A stretch of 64,000 nt of DNA from Albifimbria verrucaria (Eukaryota > Ascomycota > Sordariomycetes > Hypocreales > Stachybotryaceae). The stretch spans positions 2,294,001 to 2,358,000 of the forward strand of contig JAHREC010000062.1 of assembly GCA_020081605.1 (NCBI GenBank), read 5' to 3'. Below, in pieces: positions 46,005 through 57,000 of the stretch. Position numbers and translations under genes: made by a program. The notes beneath the pieces are model-generated. The model saw nothing but the letters and a program-made list of their open reading frames with translations, made no database searches and was not told the DNA's origin. How positions within the stretch are numbered: position 1 is the stretch's first letter; the number at the start of each line of letters is the position of its first letter.

Positions 46005-48597
46005 CTAGGCTTGGTCTTTCTGGCCAATGTACGTCTGGCTAAAGGCGTACAATCGGAGCGAGCTATCCTCTCCCGCAATAGCCAGCTCATACACCCCGGT
46101 CTCCTCTCCCGAAGCACCAGGTCGCCATGCAACCTGGAGCACCGCCTTTGGTAGGCAAAGCCTACAGAATAGTTAGTGAACCAGTGACTTGTTAATTAGG
46201 GGTAAAGAGGTTACTCACTCAGATGGGAGTGCAACTGTCGTCACTTCAGAGCCGTCGCTGCTTACCGAACATAGAGTGATCTGCCCGGCCTCTGTGCCCA
46301 CGGCGAGCACATACCTGCCATCGACGGGCTTCTGGAGGAAGTCGATGGCTGTGACGGGCACAGAGCTCGGTATCGCGCACTTCTGCACAAACTGGATCTT
46401 CCCTTCGGCGTCGGACTGCGAGGACCAGACACGAACCTGCTTGTCTCGGCCTGCCGTGGCGAAGATCGGTGTCGGTGATGGTGCCCAAGCGGCATCCAGA
46501 ATCATCCTAGAATGCGCCTTGGGATTGGCATGCAACAGCTTATACTGCAATAAGTCCTCAGAGTCCCGCTCAAATACGGCGAACTGACGGTCTCGGCCGA
46601 CGCTGAGCAGGTACTTGTCGTCTGGCGAGAAGCGCACGCGCGTTGCCGTCAAGGAGTGTGCCGTCAAGGGCGGCTTGACCTCGGTCCAGCGCTCCGTCTC
46701 GAACAGTCGGATGACGGCATGGTTGGTGGAGCTGGCCTTGCAGGCGCTGGCGACGAGCTTGCCGTCGTGGCTGGCTGCAAGACAGGAGATCTCGTATCCG
46801 TGGCCATAGAGCTTTTCCACTTCAGGCCAGAGAGTGTGTCGTGACAGCGTCTCCTCGAAAGGGGGTGGTCGATTTCTAGGTATGACTTCTTGACCACTGA
46901 AGCGGGATCGATGGCGTCGCGGTCGCGGTCATCAATGGGCTGAACTTCTTGGTCATCGTCCATGGTATCGATAGCTTTGTTGGATAGGCCGAGGACGGGC
47001 ATGTTTGCTGCGTCAGGCATATTCTCGACATCCGCATCGCTGATACCTCCAAGTCGGTTGAGTAGGGTTGCAACCGCTCTTGGCTCACTGAAGACACGCA
47101 TGAGTTTCTCGTCAGCACCAGAAACGAATTGAGAGTTTCCGAGAGAATCGATGCAGTTCAAGTCGTAGCCGTGAATCTGGGGTCGAGACATTTCGTGCCA
47201 GGTGTTCGCGCCAGAGGCCTTCCACTTGGTGTGCAATCGAGTGGTCTGGTCTGCACTCGTGGAGAGCAAGTAGTCGCCGTTCTTGGCCCAGGAGATGCCC
47301 GTTACCGATTTGGTGTGGCCCATGATGGCAATGCAAGCCTTCCACATGTCTTCCGTGGCGTCATATGTCCACCTCCTCCAACTACCTGTCCTGCCTAGGC
47401 AGGCTACAGATGTGCCGTCGGGAGACCAAAGACCCGTCCAGAAGCCACCGGTACTTCCAGTCGCCGTAGTCGCGCCCTTCTCTCTACTGATTTCACCCAA
47501 GCGCACCATGCTCACCCAAATACCCGACGAGGGGTCAGCTTCCCAAATGGCGAGCGTGTTATCGGCCGATGTAGACAAGAGCTGCAGCTTGCCGTCCGCA
47601 TGGGCGTGCCAGCGGGCACTGTAGATCCAATCTTCGTGGCCCAGGAGAAGCGCCTCGAATGTGACGGAGTGATCCGTTCCGGCGGCCTGGAACTTGCGAG
47701 CCTTGTTTGATGGTGACTTTCCTGGCAAGAAAGCGCCACTGGATGGATCAGAGCCGGCCGCGGCAAGCTTGGGTAGTTCGGTGCCTTGGTGGACTCTCCA
47801 TATACGGATGTATTTGTCCTGACTCGCCGAGGCAAGAAGAAGATCACTCCCCGGCTGTTTTGTTTCTCTTGTGAAACTCAAAGACCGGATCCAGCCTTCG
47901 TGGCCAGTGAGTGTAGTCTGGAGCGTGAACTGCGTATCGGTGGTTGCATCTGCGGTCAAGATCTGGATAGTGTCCTTTGTGCCCGCCGAGGCGAGGACCA
48001 GGCTATCACCAGAATCATCCAGAGCCGTCACATCAAGACAGAGAGGAAGATACTTAGGCTCTGTTTTGATGGATTGAAGCAAATTCAGCTTGTCGTCTGA
48101 GAAGCTCCACGTCTTGATGGTTGCATCGGCCCCTCCAGTGACAACTATGATGGGACGCCCAGGCGTCGGAGGACGGTACGTCGCAATGCAGTTGATAGGG
48201 CCCGTGTGATCCGTCAACGTCTGAATGGCCGAGAAGCCTATTTGGCCCACGGACGACTTCCATAGGATGACGGTTTTATCATCCGATCCAGTAACGAGAT
48301 AGGTTGCCTCGTCTGTTTCATTTTCAGGCAAGAATGCAACGGCCTTGACGGTTCCTGTATGACCACTCAGCAGAGAATGCACCCCCGTTGGAGGCTCGGC
48401 CTAAAAATACATGGTCAGCGTCAATATCCCTTGCAACCCAGGATGAACAAGGGTGCGGGACTCACAGAGGGCTGCCATATAGCGACATTGACGTCGGCGC
48501 CAAAGGCCAACAGGCCACGGGGGCTCCAGTCGGCGACGGCGGTCTGTCTATTGGCACCTGCCGCCAGGTACTCTGGCCAGACACCCTTTTCACTCAT
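46005..48597 (-). CDS. ELP2: Elongator complex protein 2 (Elp2), WD40 scaffold
   Basis: Elp2 is the double beta-propeller scaffold of Elongator, which adds the carboxymethyl group at C5 of wobble uridine (start of mcm5U). Exons: 48466-48597, 46219-48400 and 46005-46161. Exon 1 has EYLAAGANRQTAVADWSPRG and LLAFGADVNVAIWQPS, the first propeller blade. Exon 2 has GTVKAVAFLPENETDEATYL, WK and later TTATGSTGGFWTGLWSPDGT, SWAKNGDYLLSTSADQTTRL and KLYGHGYEISCLAASHDGKL, repeated WD40 blades. Exon 3 ends LRLYAFSQTYIGQKDQA. One base is missing in the G-run 46861-46865 (EIDHPP-FEETLSRHTLWPEV). The start chosen is the ATG at 48595-48597 directly before the first blade; an upstream in-frame extension exists but is not conserved-looking. 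URM1 starts divergently 404 bp away. Confidence 0.94.
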
Positions 48598-49001
48598 GTC
48601 ATCGGACGCTTCTGACGATGTGCAGCACAATGTGAATCTGCAAAGTGTGTAGGTCCCGTGTTGTGATTGGCTGCGCAAGCTAGACGTTGGGTTGCGAGCC
48701 TGATTAGGTCATCGAGCTTTTTTGTGGCATGTTCAGGACACTTGGAGGTACCTCGAGGCACGTTGCGCTGAGCAAAGTGCGCGCAGACCCTGGACTGCGG
48801 TACTTGGGCGGTACTTGCACACTCGATTTGTTTTCAGAAAGACGCTGCTTCAACTTGTTGCCCTCATCCGCTTACATTGACGGTCCTTCAAGAAACGTCC
48901 ACTCTCGGTCCTTTGACGCCTATTCAGTTGTCGAGAAAATCCAGGCGTTGTCTCAGATTCTGCTCCAACTCTTTTGGCTGGTTAGCTAAGAATTCGGCAC
49001 A
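48598..49001. promoter_or_regulatory. Shared divergent promoter of ELP2 and URM1
   Basis: The 404 bp between the two start codons must hold both promoters. It contains a GAGGTACCTCGAGG palindrome (about 48745-48758) near the middle. The two genes act in the same tRNA wobble-uridine modification. Confidence 0.6.
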
Positions 49002-49693
49002 ATGGCTTCTACCGGAGAGACAGATGCCTCCACCATCCCCATCACTGTGGAATTCTCGTATGTCTATCCCACTGAAAGCCTCCCATATAACATCGCAATG
49101 TCTCGCAGCCCATCAACACGGCAAGAAATGTTCTTTCAGAACTTTACATACCTACATCTATATCCATAACCTCCATCACTAACATGAAAATCTAGGGGTG
49201 GTCTGGAGATGCTATTTGCCGACCAGCGAACTCTTCAGTTGAACATCCCTTCCGTTGGCAACGATGGTCAGCCTTCCACAATTGCTTTTCTCATAGACTA
49301 TCTATGCCAGAAAGCCATGAAGGACTCCCGCAAAGACCTGTTCGTCCTCGAAGGCCATCTGTATGTTGCTTTCTTTTGTTTTGTCTTCAGCACCATCGGT
49401 CGATCCCGACCCATCACCTCGATCACGGGTTGAGTCATCATTTTACTGTGATCTGCTTTGCTCGGTAGCCGAGATATCACTTCTCGTAAAGACTGATTCT
49501 TCTCGGGGAAATCATTCGGGCCTAGACCGCAAATGCATATTTCTGATCTGAAAACCAGTGGCTAACCAGCAAGTAGCCGACCAGGAATCCTGGTTCTGAT
49601 CAATGACGCCGACTGGGAACTGGAAGGGAGGAGTCGTATGAGATCAAGAGTGGCGACAACATCCTCTTTGTCTCGACTCTGCATGGCGGTTAG
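49002..49693 (+). CDS. URM1: Ubiquitin-related modifier 1 (Urm1)
   Basis: Urm1 is a ubiquitin-fold sulfur carrier. Activated by Uba4 to a C-terminal thiocarboxylate, it supplies sulfur for the 2-thio group of wobble uridine in tRNA-Lys, -Glu and -Gln, and also modifies proteins. Exons: 49002-49057, 49196-49360 and 49577-49693. Exon 1 starts MASTGETDASTIPITVEFS. Exon 2 has GGLEMLFADQRTLQLNIPSV and AFLIDYLCQKAMKDSRKDLF. Exon 3 has RPGILVLINDADWELEG and ends in the family-defining GDNILFVSTLHGG with the terminal Gly-Gly. One base is missing in the G-run 49626-49628. Introns are 138 bp (acceptor TCTAG) and 216 bp (acceptor GTAG, branch GCTAAC near 49561). About 112 residues, slightly longer than yeast Urm1. 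Confidence 0.95.
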
Positions 49694-52149
49694 CCATCCG
49701 TCGCTGCGCACTACGCCCGGAGGGCTTGTCCAGAACGGTGCCTGTCTTGATCGCCACAGAGACTAGAAGCAGCGAGAGCACCGTCGACAAACGTAAGGCC
49801 TCAGCTGAAGCGGCAGCGATACTCGTGACCTCAAGGGAGATTCCCCGCTTCACGTCATGCATTCACACTCCACCACCACTTTTGAAACATAAATCGACAA
49901 TGTGTCGGGAGCGACCAGGGATCCCGGCTCCGGGTGGCCCTTCAAGCTGCCGGAGAGAAGAAGGTCGCCGTGGAATATTGGTTGATCAGTTTTGGCGTAT
50001 TGCTCGTGTGGTGCCAGGCTGTGGCTCATGCGCTTAACATGAACTTGGCGAGATGGCTTGCATATCCTGCTTGAGCCAGTAGCATGCGATGCAACGTCGC
50101 GGGGCTTGACCGACTTATCTAAATTTTGATTGCTGGTTTAAAAGAAAAGAAGAAGAAAAAAACGCCTTCGACGGCGGTGAGGAGAAGCAACTACCACTCG
50201 ACAAGAGCCCATTGTCTGATGTCTCATTGCATCAAGGAACCCCCAAGTGCCGCAGCAACTCCACGAACGGGCGGTGAATGATGGTGTGCACAACTACATT
50301 ATTGTCTCCTTTCTCTTGCAAAGCATACACCACACCAGGAAGGGGAAAGATGCAAGCCCGGAGGAAAGGGGGTTGGTTATGTTTGTCTTCTAAGTCGACC
50401 GAGACAACGTGTGCTCGCTTAGCTTTTTGTCCGTGTCGCGATACCCGACTTGACTTGGAAGCCTTTTGCAGACACACCTCTCCGTTCGTTCGTGTGTTCG
50501 GCCTGTTTGTCTTTGTTTCATTTGTTTTTGTTTTTTTGCGCTTGCGTGCAAGCACTTCTGGCGTCATCTCGGTAGCTGGCCATCGACTACTGTCCTACCC
50601 CGGGGCGAGACCCCACGCCATCCGACCTTGCGATGAAGCTCGACTAAGCAGATCGTGTCAAACGTTTTTCATTCGCAACTCCACAACTCGACGCTCCCAG
50701 ATAGACCACACCCCCAGCAGAATCATATTCGAAGGTTCCATCCACCACCGGATGCCTCCCTGTTTCTTCCCCTTCTCTCCACTTCCTCGTACTTTGCTTG
50801 ATTCCTAGCCTCAGTCGGATTGGTTCCGGCAAACATGCCACCGGCATCCCCGAGACCCTGCGCTCGCAGCATGCGCTGTTCCACTCATCCATGTTGAAAT
50901 TTTTTTCTCCGGGACATGGTCAGGCATTGTTCGACGCTTGTATGCAGATGCTTGTTCTGCCTTGGAGGAGCCGTGGGTGAAGACAATCAACCACACACTC
51001 CCCAACACGCTTCCTCAAGGAGTCGTCTTGCGCTTGTCTGCGGACGTTCTACCAATTGCCGCGAACCTTGATGTCCAGAAGTCTCTGCATCTTCTCATAG
51101 GGCCCCCATCCTTCCTCGGGTGTGGAGAATTCCTGCAAGGCGCAGACCATTAGAACTGGCCCCTCTGGATTAGATGGATTGTTTCAACCGGGGATGTACA
51201 CTGAAGTTTCAAAAAGTCATGATAATCATGTGTTGTAGTTTCTATTCGAGTGGCCTGGTCACTAAAGGCTATCCTCGTACTGAAATTCCAGTAGCATTAG
51301 GTATTCCTCCCATGGCCAGTATCTGCATTTGTTGCTACTCCTGCTGCTGCTAATGCTCTGTAAAAAATCCCAATATTCCTACCCAAATCCAATGTTCACA
51401 CCCAAAGACTCCAGAGCAAGGGTCTAGTAACCCTTATGCAGCAACTCCCTCGTACATGTGAAGCTCACCCGATTCGCTTCTAAAAATCAAAACAGACTTG
51501 AACTCCCAGTGAAAGTTTTCCGAAAAACAGGATACCCCCAATCGTAACAAACGTCCTCCCGTGATCCATTTTCCACATGCTCCCCAGAATACTTGCTCCA
51601 GTGACACCAAGCTCTGCTGGGCGTGTGTTTGAGATCTGGGGTCACCTCCGTTGGTGTGACAACCCTCCATCTATCTTGCGCTTCAACAGAAACAAAAAAC
51701 GGAAATAAAAACCAAAAACAATCAAAAGTAAAAACAAGAATTCAAAGCAAAGTCCAAAAACAGGAATATCAAACGAAACATTGCAAACTCGCAGACGCAG
51801 ACGCAGACGATTTTCAGACAGCCTCCTTTCAATGATAAACTCCTCCGCTTTCCTTTTGATGATGGTGATGATGTAAGACACATACGATCAATGATCAGAT
51901 ATGGTCTCTTTTTATTCGAATTGGAAACTGTCAAGCCAATGTTGAAACGAAAAGTGCAAACGCTGCCAGCCCAGTCAATTATCATTGAATGCTTTTTGGC
52001 TTATGCAACAGCATAGAACCGCCACCCTCCCATGGGGGCAAGAGCTGAGGCATGTTTGCCGTCATTTGATCGTACTTCGTTCAATCCCATGAACATACGA
52101 AAATGTTACAATCCTTTCAAGTCATACTGTAGTAGGGCATAGAGCTGCC
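49694..52149. other. Convergent intergenic region, no gene seen
   Basis: About 2.5 kb between URM1 and the zinc-finger gene. Parts are A-rich on the plus strand (51680-51790, repeated AAAAACAAG-like units). The short frames have no recognisable domain. Confidence 0.5.
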
Positions 52150-54027
52150 TTAGTATAGACGATCAGTAGTGAAGTTCATTTGCCTGCACTGTTCGTCTTC
52201 ATAGATCATGTGCGGTGCAGGGCCCTGTTGCTCTTGATCTGAACCAAAAACTGGATATCCTGCAGGCTGGTGACTTCGAGGCATGGGCGCCATCAAGTTG
52301 GCCAAGCCTGACATCATACCATACTTCGAAGCACGTACCACAGGTCGAGCCGGCTGCGGATACTGGGTGACCATGTCGCTCATGGGCATCTTAGGCTCAC
52401 TCTTGTTCTCAGTGGCGACCTTTCTGTCTTTGCCGCGGCCCTTGATTCCCTTGTTGCTGTTCTTGTAGTGCTCCTTGAAGTACTCGAACAGGTCGCGATG
52501 CTCTTCTGGAATCGTTTCAGCTCCTGCGTACTCAACAAAAATCTGTGTGAGTTTTGCAAGGGCAGGCGCATGATACGTGTTTTGATGGGTCTATGTGCAT
52601 ATTAGCATAGCTTCTTGGTTGAGTCTATGGATAGTGGCATACCTTCATGTTGCCCAGCTGTGAGAATGTCTTATTGCAGTTGTCGAGACGGCAGGTGAAA
52701 GGCTTCATTCCCCGATGTGTTTCCTCATGGGATCGGACATTTCCTTTCTGTGCAAACTCCTTCTTGCACATGCTGCATCTGAAAGGCTTCTCACCAGTAT
52801 GGCGGCGCATGTGAGTCTGCAATGAAGTTAGCGGTGCCATTGTGGTTTTGTAAAGTCAACATACTCTGAGATTGCCTCGCTGAGAAAAGGTGAGTCCGCA
52901 CCCGGCAAAGTCACAGCGCTAGATCAATTAGCGAGACTGTCGTAGCTATGACAAGCGATCTACTTACGAATGGTTTCTCTCCGCTGTGTGTGCGAGCGTG
53001 GATCTGAAGATGAGTCTTCTGGGAGAATCGCTTGTTGCAGTTGGGTCCATCGCACACGTACTTCTTCTTCAAGTCGGCAGTATCAGTGTGCGCAGACCCA
53101 ACAGAGTCGGGACTGGCAGGGCTCTGTGCTTCGCCCACCCGCTCGCTCTTAGGTGTCTGTAGCGGAGTATCACTCTGGCTGCTTGAACGTTTGTTCGTGT
53201 CTTGTATGACCTTCATCAACTTATCAATATCGGTGTTGAAGTTTACTTGATCGGCCGGATTGAGAGTCTCGTTGAGTGTAATGCACTTGGAAGCGGAATT
53301 GGGGTTTGCTCCAGCAGACTTGGTGGTAGAAACTGAACCGCTTCGAGCTGAAGGCGAACGAGCTGGATAATCGTCCGACATCTTCAAATTGCGAGTATAG
53401 GTGGAGCCACGATGGCCATCTTCATCCATGCCAGGATGTCTAGAGTTTGGATACTCTTGTTTAAAAGGGGAACCAAGAGCAGGAACAGGAGGGAGTTGTG
53501 ATAAGAGCCATAGGGATAGGCGCTGTGAGCCGGGTAGTGTGGTGCCGGAATAGATTGTGGCCCCGAAGCGGTTGTGATCGGGCCAGCGTTGTACGGCGCA
53601 GTAATGCCATACTGAGGAGACATGGTCGGTCGCTGGAGTGGTGCAGAAGTTGGTGTTCGCGAACTGTAGGGCATGAAACCTGGGCCATCCATCATGGAAT
53701 ACTCATTGGGAGTTGCTGAGACCAGCGTCCCCAAGGAAGGGGCGCCGTTGGTTGAGCCGTGAGAGCCAGGTTGGCTAGACAAGTCAGTCTCGCCACAGAA
53801 GCAAGACTGAGGGGCTAGAGGTTGCGAAAAGGTGAAGCGAGGGGCGCAAGAGAGATGATGGTTATTTGATGGATTGTACAAGTGTAAAACGTCTGACAAA
53901 GTGTATAAAAGATAGGTAGGAAGTGACCGACTGTGACGAAGGCAAGCTGGATATATATATGAATGAGTATATATCACAGAGATGAGGAACCAAGAGGCGC
54001 TCCAGGTTGAGGAAAAGTGGTGATCAT
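52150..54027 (-). CDS. Four-finger C2H2 transcription factor, AZF1-like
   Basis: Nuclear DNA-binding regulator with four consecutive C2H2 zinc fingers, resembling the Azf1 family of filamentous fungi. Exons: 53978-54027, 52968-53774, 52865-52918, 52643-52816 and 52150-52590. Finger 1 is YVCDGPNCNKRFSQKTHLQI...H. Finger 2 is RCDFAGCGLTFSQRGNLR plus THMRRH, finger 3 is RCSMCKKEFAQKGNVRSH, and finger 4 is TCRLDNCNKTFSQLGNMK plus THQNTYH. The N-terminus is Pro/Ser/Gly/Tyr-rich (MSPQYGITAPYNAGPITTAS), typical of activation regions; a Lys-rich stretch (NKGIKGRGKDRK) follows the fingers. The 50-base first exon (MITTFPQPGAPLGSSSL) is inferred from a phase-matched 203-bp intron (donor GTGATA) and is the least certain part. 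One base is missing in the G-run 53491-53493. Confidence 0.8.
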
Positions 54028-57000
54028 GTACAAGCTTGATCAAATCTCAGGATGATTTGGGGAGGGAGGATAGGGTCTATGTATACTTGAGGTATTTGAC
54101 GTATCTACGTACCGACCTTTAGGAAAAGGTCACCGAAGACCCAGCTAGCGCGAGAACCCATTCTCTGGGACTGGGTGCGGATCTGGGACCCAACCACACC
54201 TACATGTTACCGGGGAGAGGTGGAAAAGGTTGCGACCAGGCCTTTGGGGGAGGCGTGGTCATGATCCAGGTGTCCGTCATATTGGAAGGGCCTGTCCGCA
54301 CCCCACCGAGGGTGATTGACTGGGCTGAGCTCGACATATCCACGGAGGAGAGAGCGTGAGTGAAGGTAGGGGTGAAAAAGACCCGAAGGTAGGCAGTTTG
54401 TTCAAAGCCCAGACATGACAAGGGTCAGTTTGCTGGGATGCTGCAAGGTGACAAAAGCCAAACAGGGGTGCGAAAGATGAGGCGCGACCGCCTGAGCGCA
54501 GGACATCAGATACAGGAGCAGGAGAAGAGAAGAGAGCAAGGGTGGTGAATGGCCAACACGAGCGCAGAGAAGACTGGATCTGCTCCAGCATGCGACCTGT
54601 CATCCGGAAGTCTGATGCGCTCTGGCGCTTGGACGTATGTATGTCTAGTGGCTTTGAGCAAACACCCGCCTGGGAGGCGGGATAGAGTGTAATGGACGAA
54701 GAGAGATGAGACATTTGAGCAGCGTTTGGGCGAACGAGACCCGCCTCGCCTCCTCCAAGCCTGTGGGCAGCGCTGCCGTCATGTGCAAGGGTTCTGGCGG
54801 GTTCGGAGGACGGACTCTCCGGCAGCTCGCCATGGAGTGAGTCGTGGCTAGAGAAGTGTCTCTGGATGGGATCTTGAGGGGTCTAATTTTTCTTCTTCTT
54901 TTTCTTTATCTTCGGCTCTCTTTCTTTTCCTCAAGAAGAGCCGCCCCTAGATATCTTGAAGAGACAGGGGAGAACAAACAAAAAAATGGAAATAGAAAGG
55001 GCATGGCGGAATATAGAAAGAGGCAACGGGCCCGAAAGGCCGACAATTGCTGCCGGCGCAAGAGCAAATCGGTAGGCTGAAAGCTGCTCATTGAAAGCAC
55101 AGACTCAAGGCACGAGAGCCCGGACGTGTGGCCACATCCACCGCTCCGCCAAAGGTGGCCCCTCCATTTGATGTGGAAAGAAGACAATGTTTGCGGGTTG
55201 GCGGATGGGGCAGCCAAACAAGTCATGGCTCGTGAAGTGAAGTTTAAGGAGCGAGGTAAGGTGTGGTGTGCCAGATGGCAACGGGATCTTGACAAGGATT
55301 CTAGCGCGCTAGCTGAGAAACCAAGATGTGGGGCCCCAGGGAATCTCAACCCAGGGGTTCCCTGACCCGGCGGAAGGGAATGCTAAGGAGAGAAGACGAG
55401 GGGGTGTGATGGTGTGGTCGAAGGCAGTCGCACGCGCGCTGCTGATGGTCGCCGGGGCCTCGCTGGGAGGCACCGCACCTAGCTGTACTAGCTGTACGGT
55501 ACAGGTAGTCGTCGCCGTGGCCGTAGCTGCGAGGTGGGCTGTAAGGTTGTTTGCTGTAGCTGATGTGTGGTGCAGCCCCACGGACGGACGCTAGCGTGCG
55601 TTGCGTTGCGCTGCCTTAGCACGTCTTCTCGAGCGGGTACCGGCTTGCCTCCGCGATGAGGATGGGGGAGGGGTGTGGAAGAAGTGATGTGAAAGAGAGG
55701 GAAAAAGAGAGAGAAGCAAGAGGCGCATGGTTGAGATTTGGGGGCCTGCAGGTCGCATCGGTACCCCAGGGCACTTGGTCTCGCTGCACCTGCGCTGCAA
55801 TCTGAACGTACAGTGGTTGTACCTTGATCTCCCTCCTCCCGAGCAAAGAGGGTGGGGACGGGAAGAGAGGGTTGGCTTAATGGAAGGCGCAGAAGAACAC
55901 GGCCGGCTTCTGTCCCCTGACAGGTACCCGCTGGCCTGGGTCAGGTGCTGGCTGAGGTGCTGGACCAAGCAAGGTATGTACCGACCCAAGGTGCCCTTGG
56001 TACCCCGTCTTGCCTGTCCATCGACACCTTGCAGGTTGCCTTGCCTCGCCTTGCTCCCGTCCATTGGCACTGAGTGAGAGCTCCTTCTCATCCAGCGGCA
56101 ACTGCGCAGGGTACCGGGCGCTGGGTTGCGTCCCCTTGGCTTCAGGTAAGGTGAGATACGGGTAGCTGTACCTCCCACGCTGCCAGAATCTTTGCAACAC
56201 CTCGAGTATCCACCGGTATCGTCCACGTTACCTTGCCGTTCCCCTGCTATGCCCGCCTGCTATGCCCGCTTCGCCTTAACCTCGTCCATCAGGTTGATGC
56301 GAGTCCCAAGCATCCGATTGCCTGGCGCAAATCTGCTGCAGCATGACGACTTCCACTTCCACTGCTACACAGTACCGTGTCGTTTTTACATTCCCGCCGC
56401 TGCAGCCAGGCCAGGTACGTCAGCCATTTCCCGTCCCGGTTTCGCCTGAGATCCAGATCGGGGGAGTGCTCACGTCTCCCCATAACACTGCTTGCTTGCT
56501 TCCGATCCATCTGTAAGGCACATCATCCCGCTCGGACGTGCTTGTTCCTGAGCACCTGTCGAAATAACAAGCAAATGCGACGAGATCCAAGAAGCAAGAT
56601 CCATCGTCGCACATCGTTATCATCATCGACTCGCCGGCGGGTTCTGCCCGTGCTGCATCCCCGGTATCTCTCAGCCTGGGAGTCCACATGGCTAGATTCT
56701 CAGGGCAGTCAGTTGTTTGTCGTGACTAATGCAAACATGATCTTCGACCCTCCTTTCTATCGTCCTGGGCCCCCATGTCCTCTCTCCTCCCCGTCTGCTA
56801 CCGTCGAGCCCCCGCCTCGACTCCTTGGTCGTACCCGCCGCTAGAGTTCCGCTCCTCAATCAATGCGAGGATCAAGCAGTCGACGAGATCCGGGACTGGT
56901 GGCTGCACCGGCTGCAATCCCTCCTCGCCATCCCAGTGGCTGCTAGGGCCGCCTATGTCTCAACTCACCAACGAACGAAAATCACCACACCAGGCGTCGT

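Noticed and set aside
55591..56226. 211-codon minus-strand open frame
   Set aside because: Arg/Ser/Pro/Gly-rich, typical of chance frames in GC-rich promoter DNA; no known motif.
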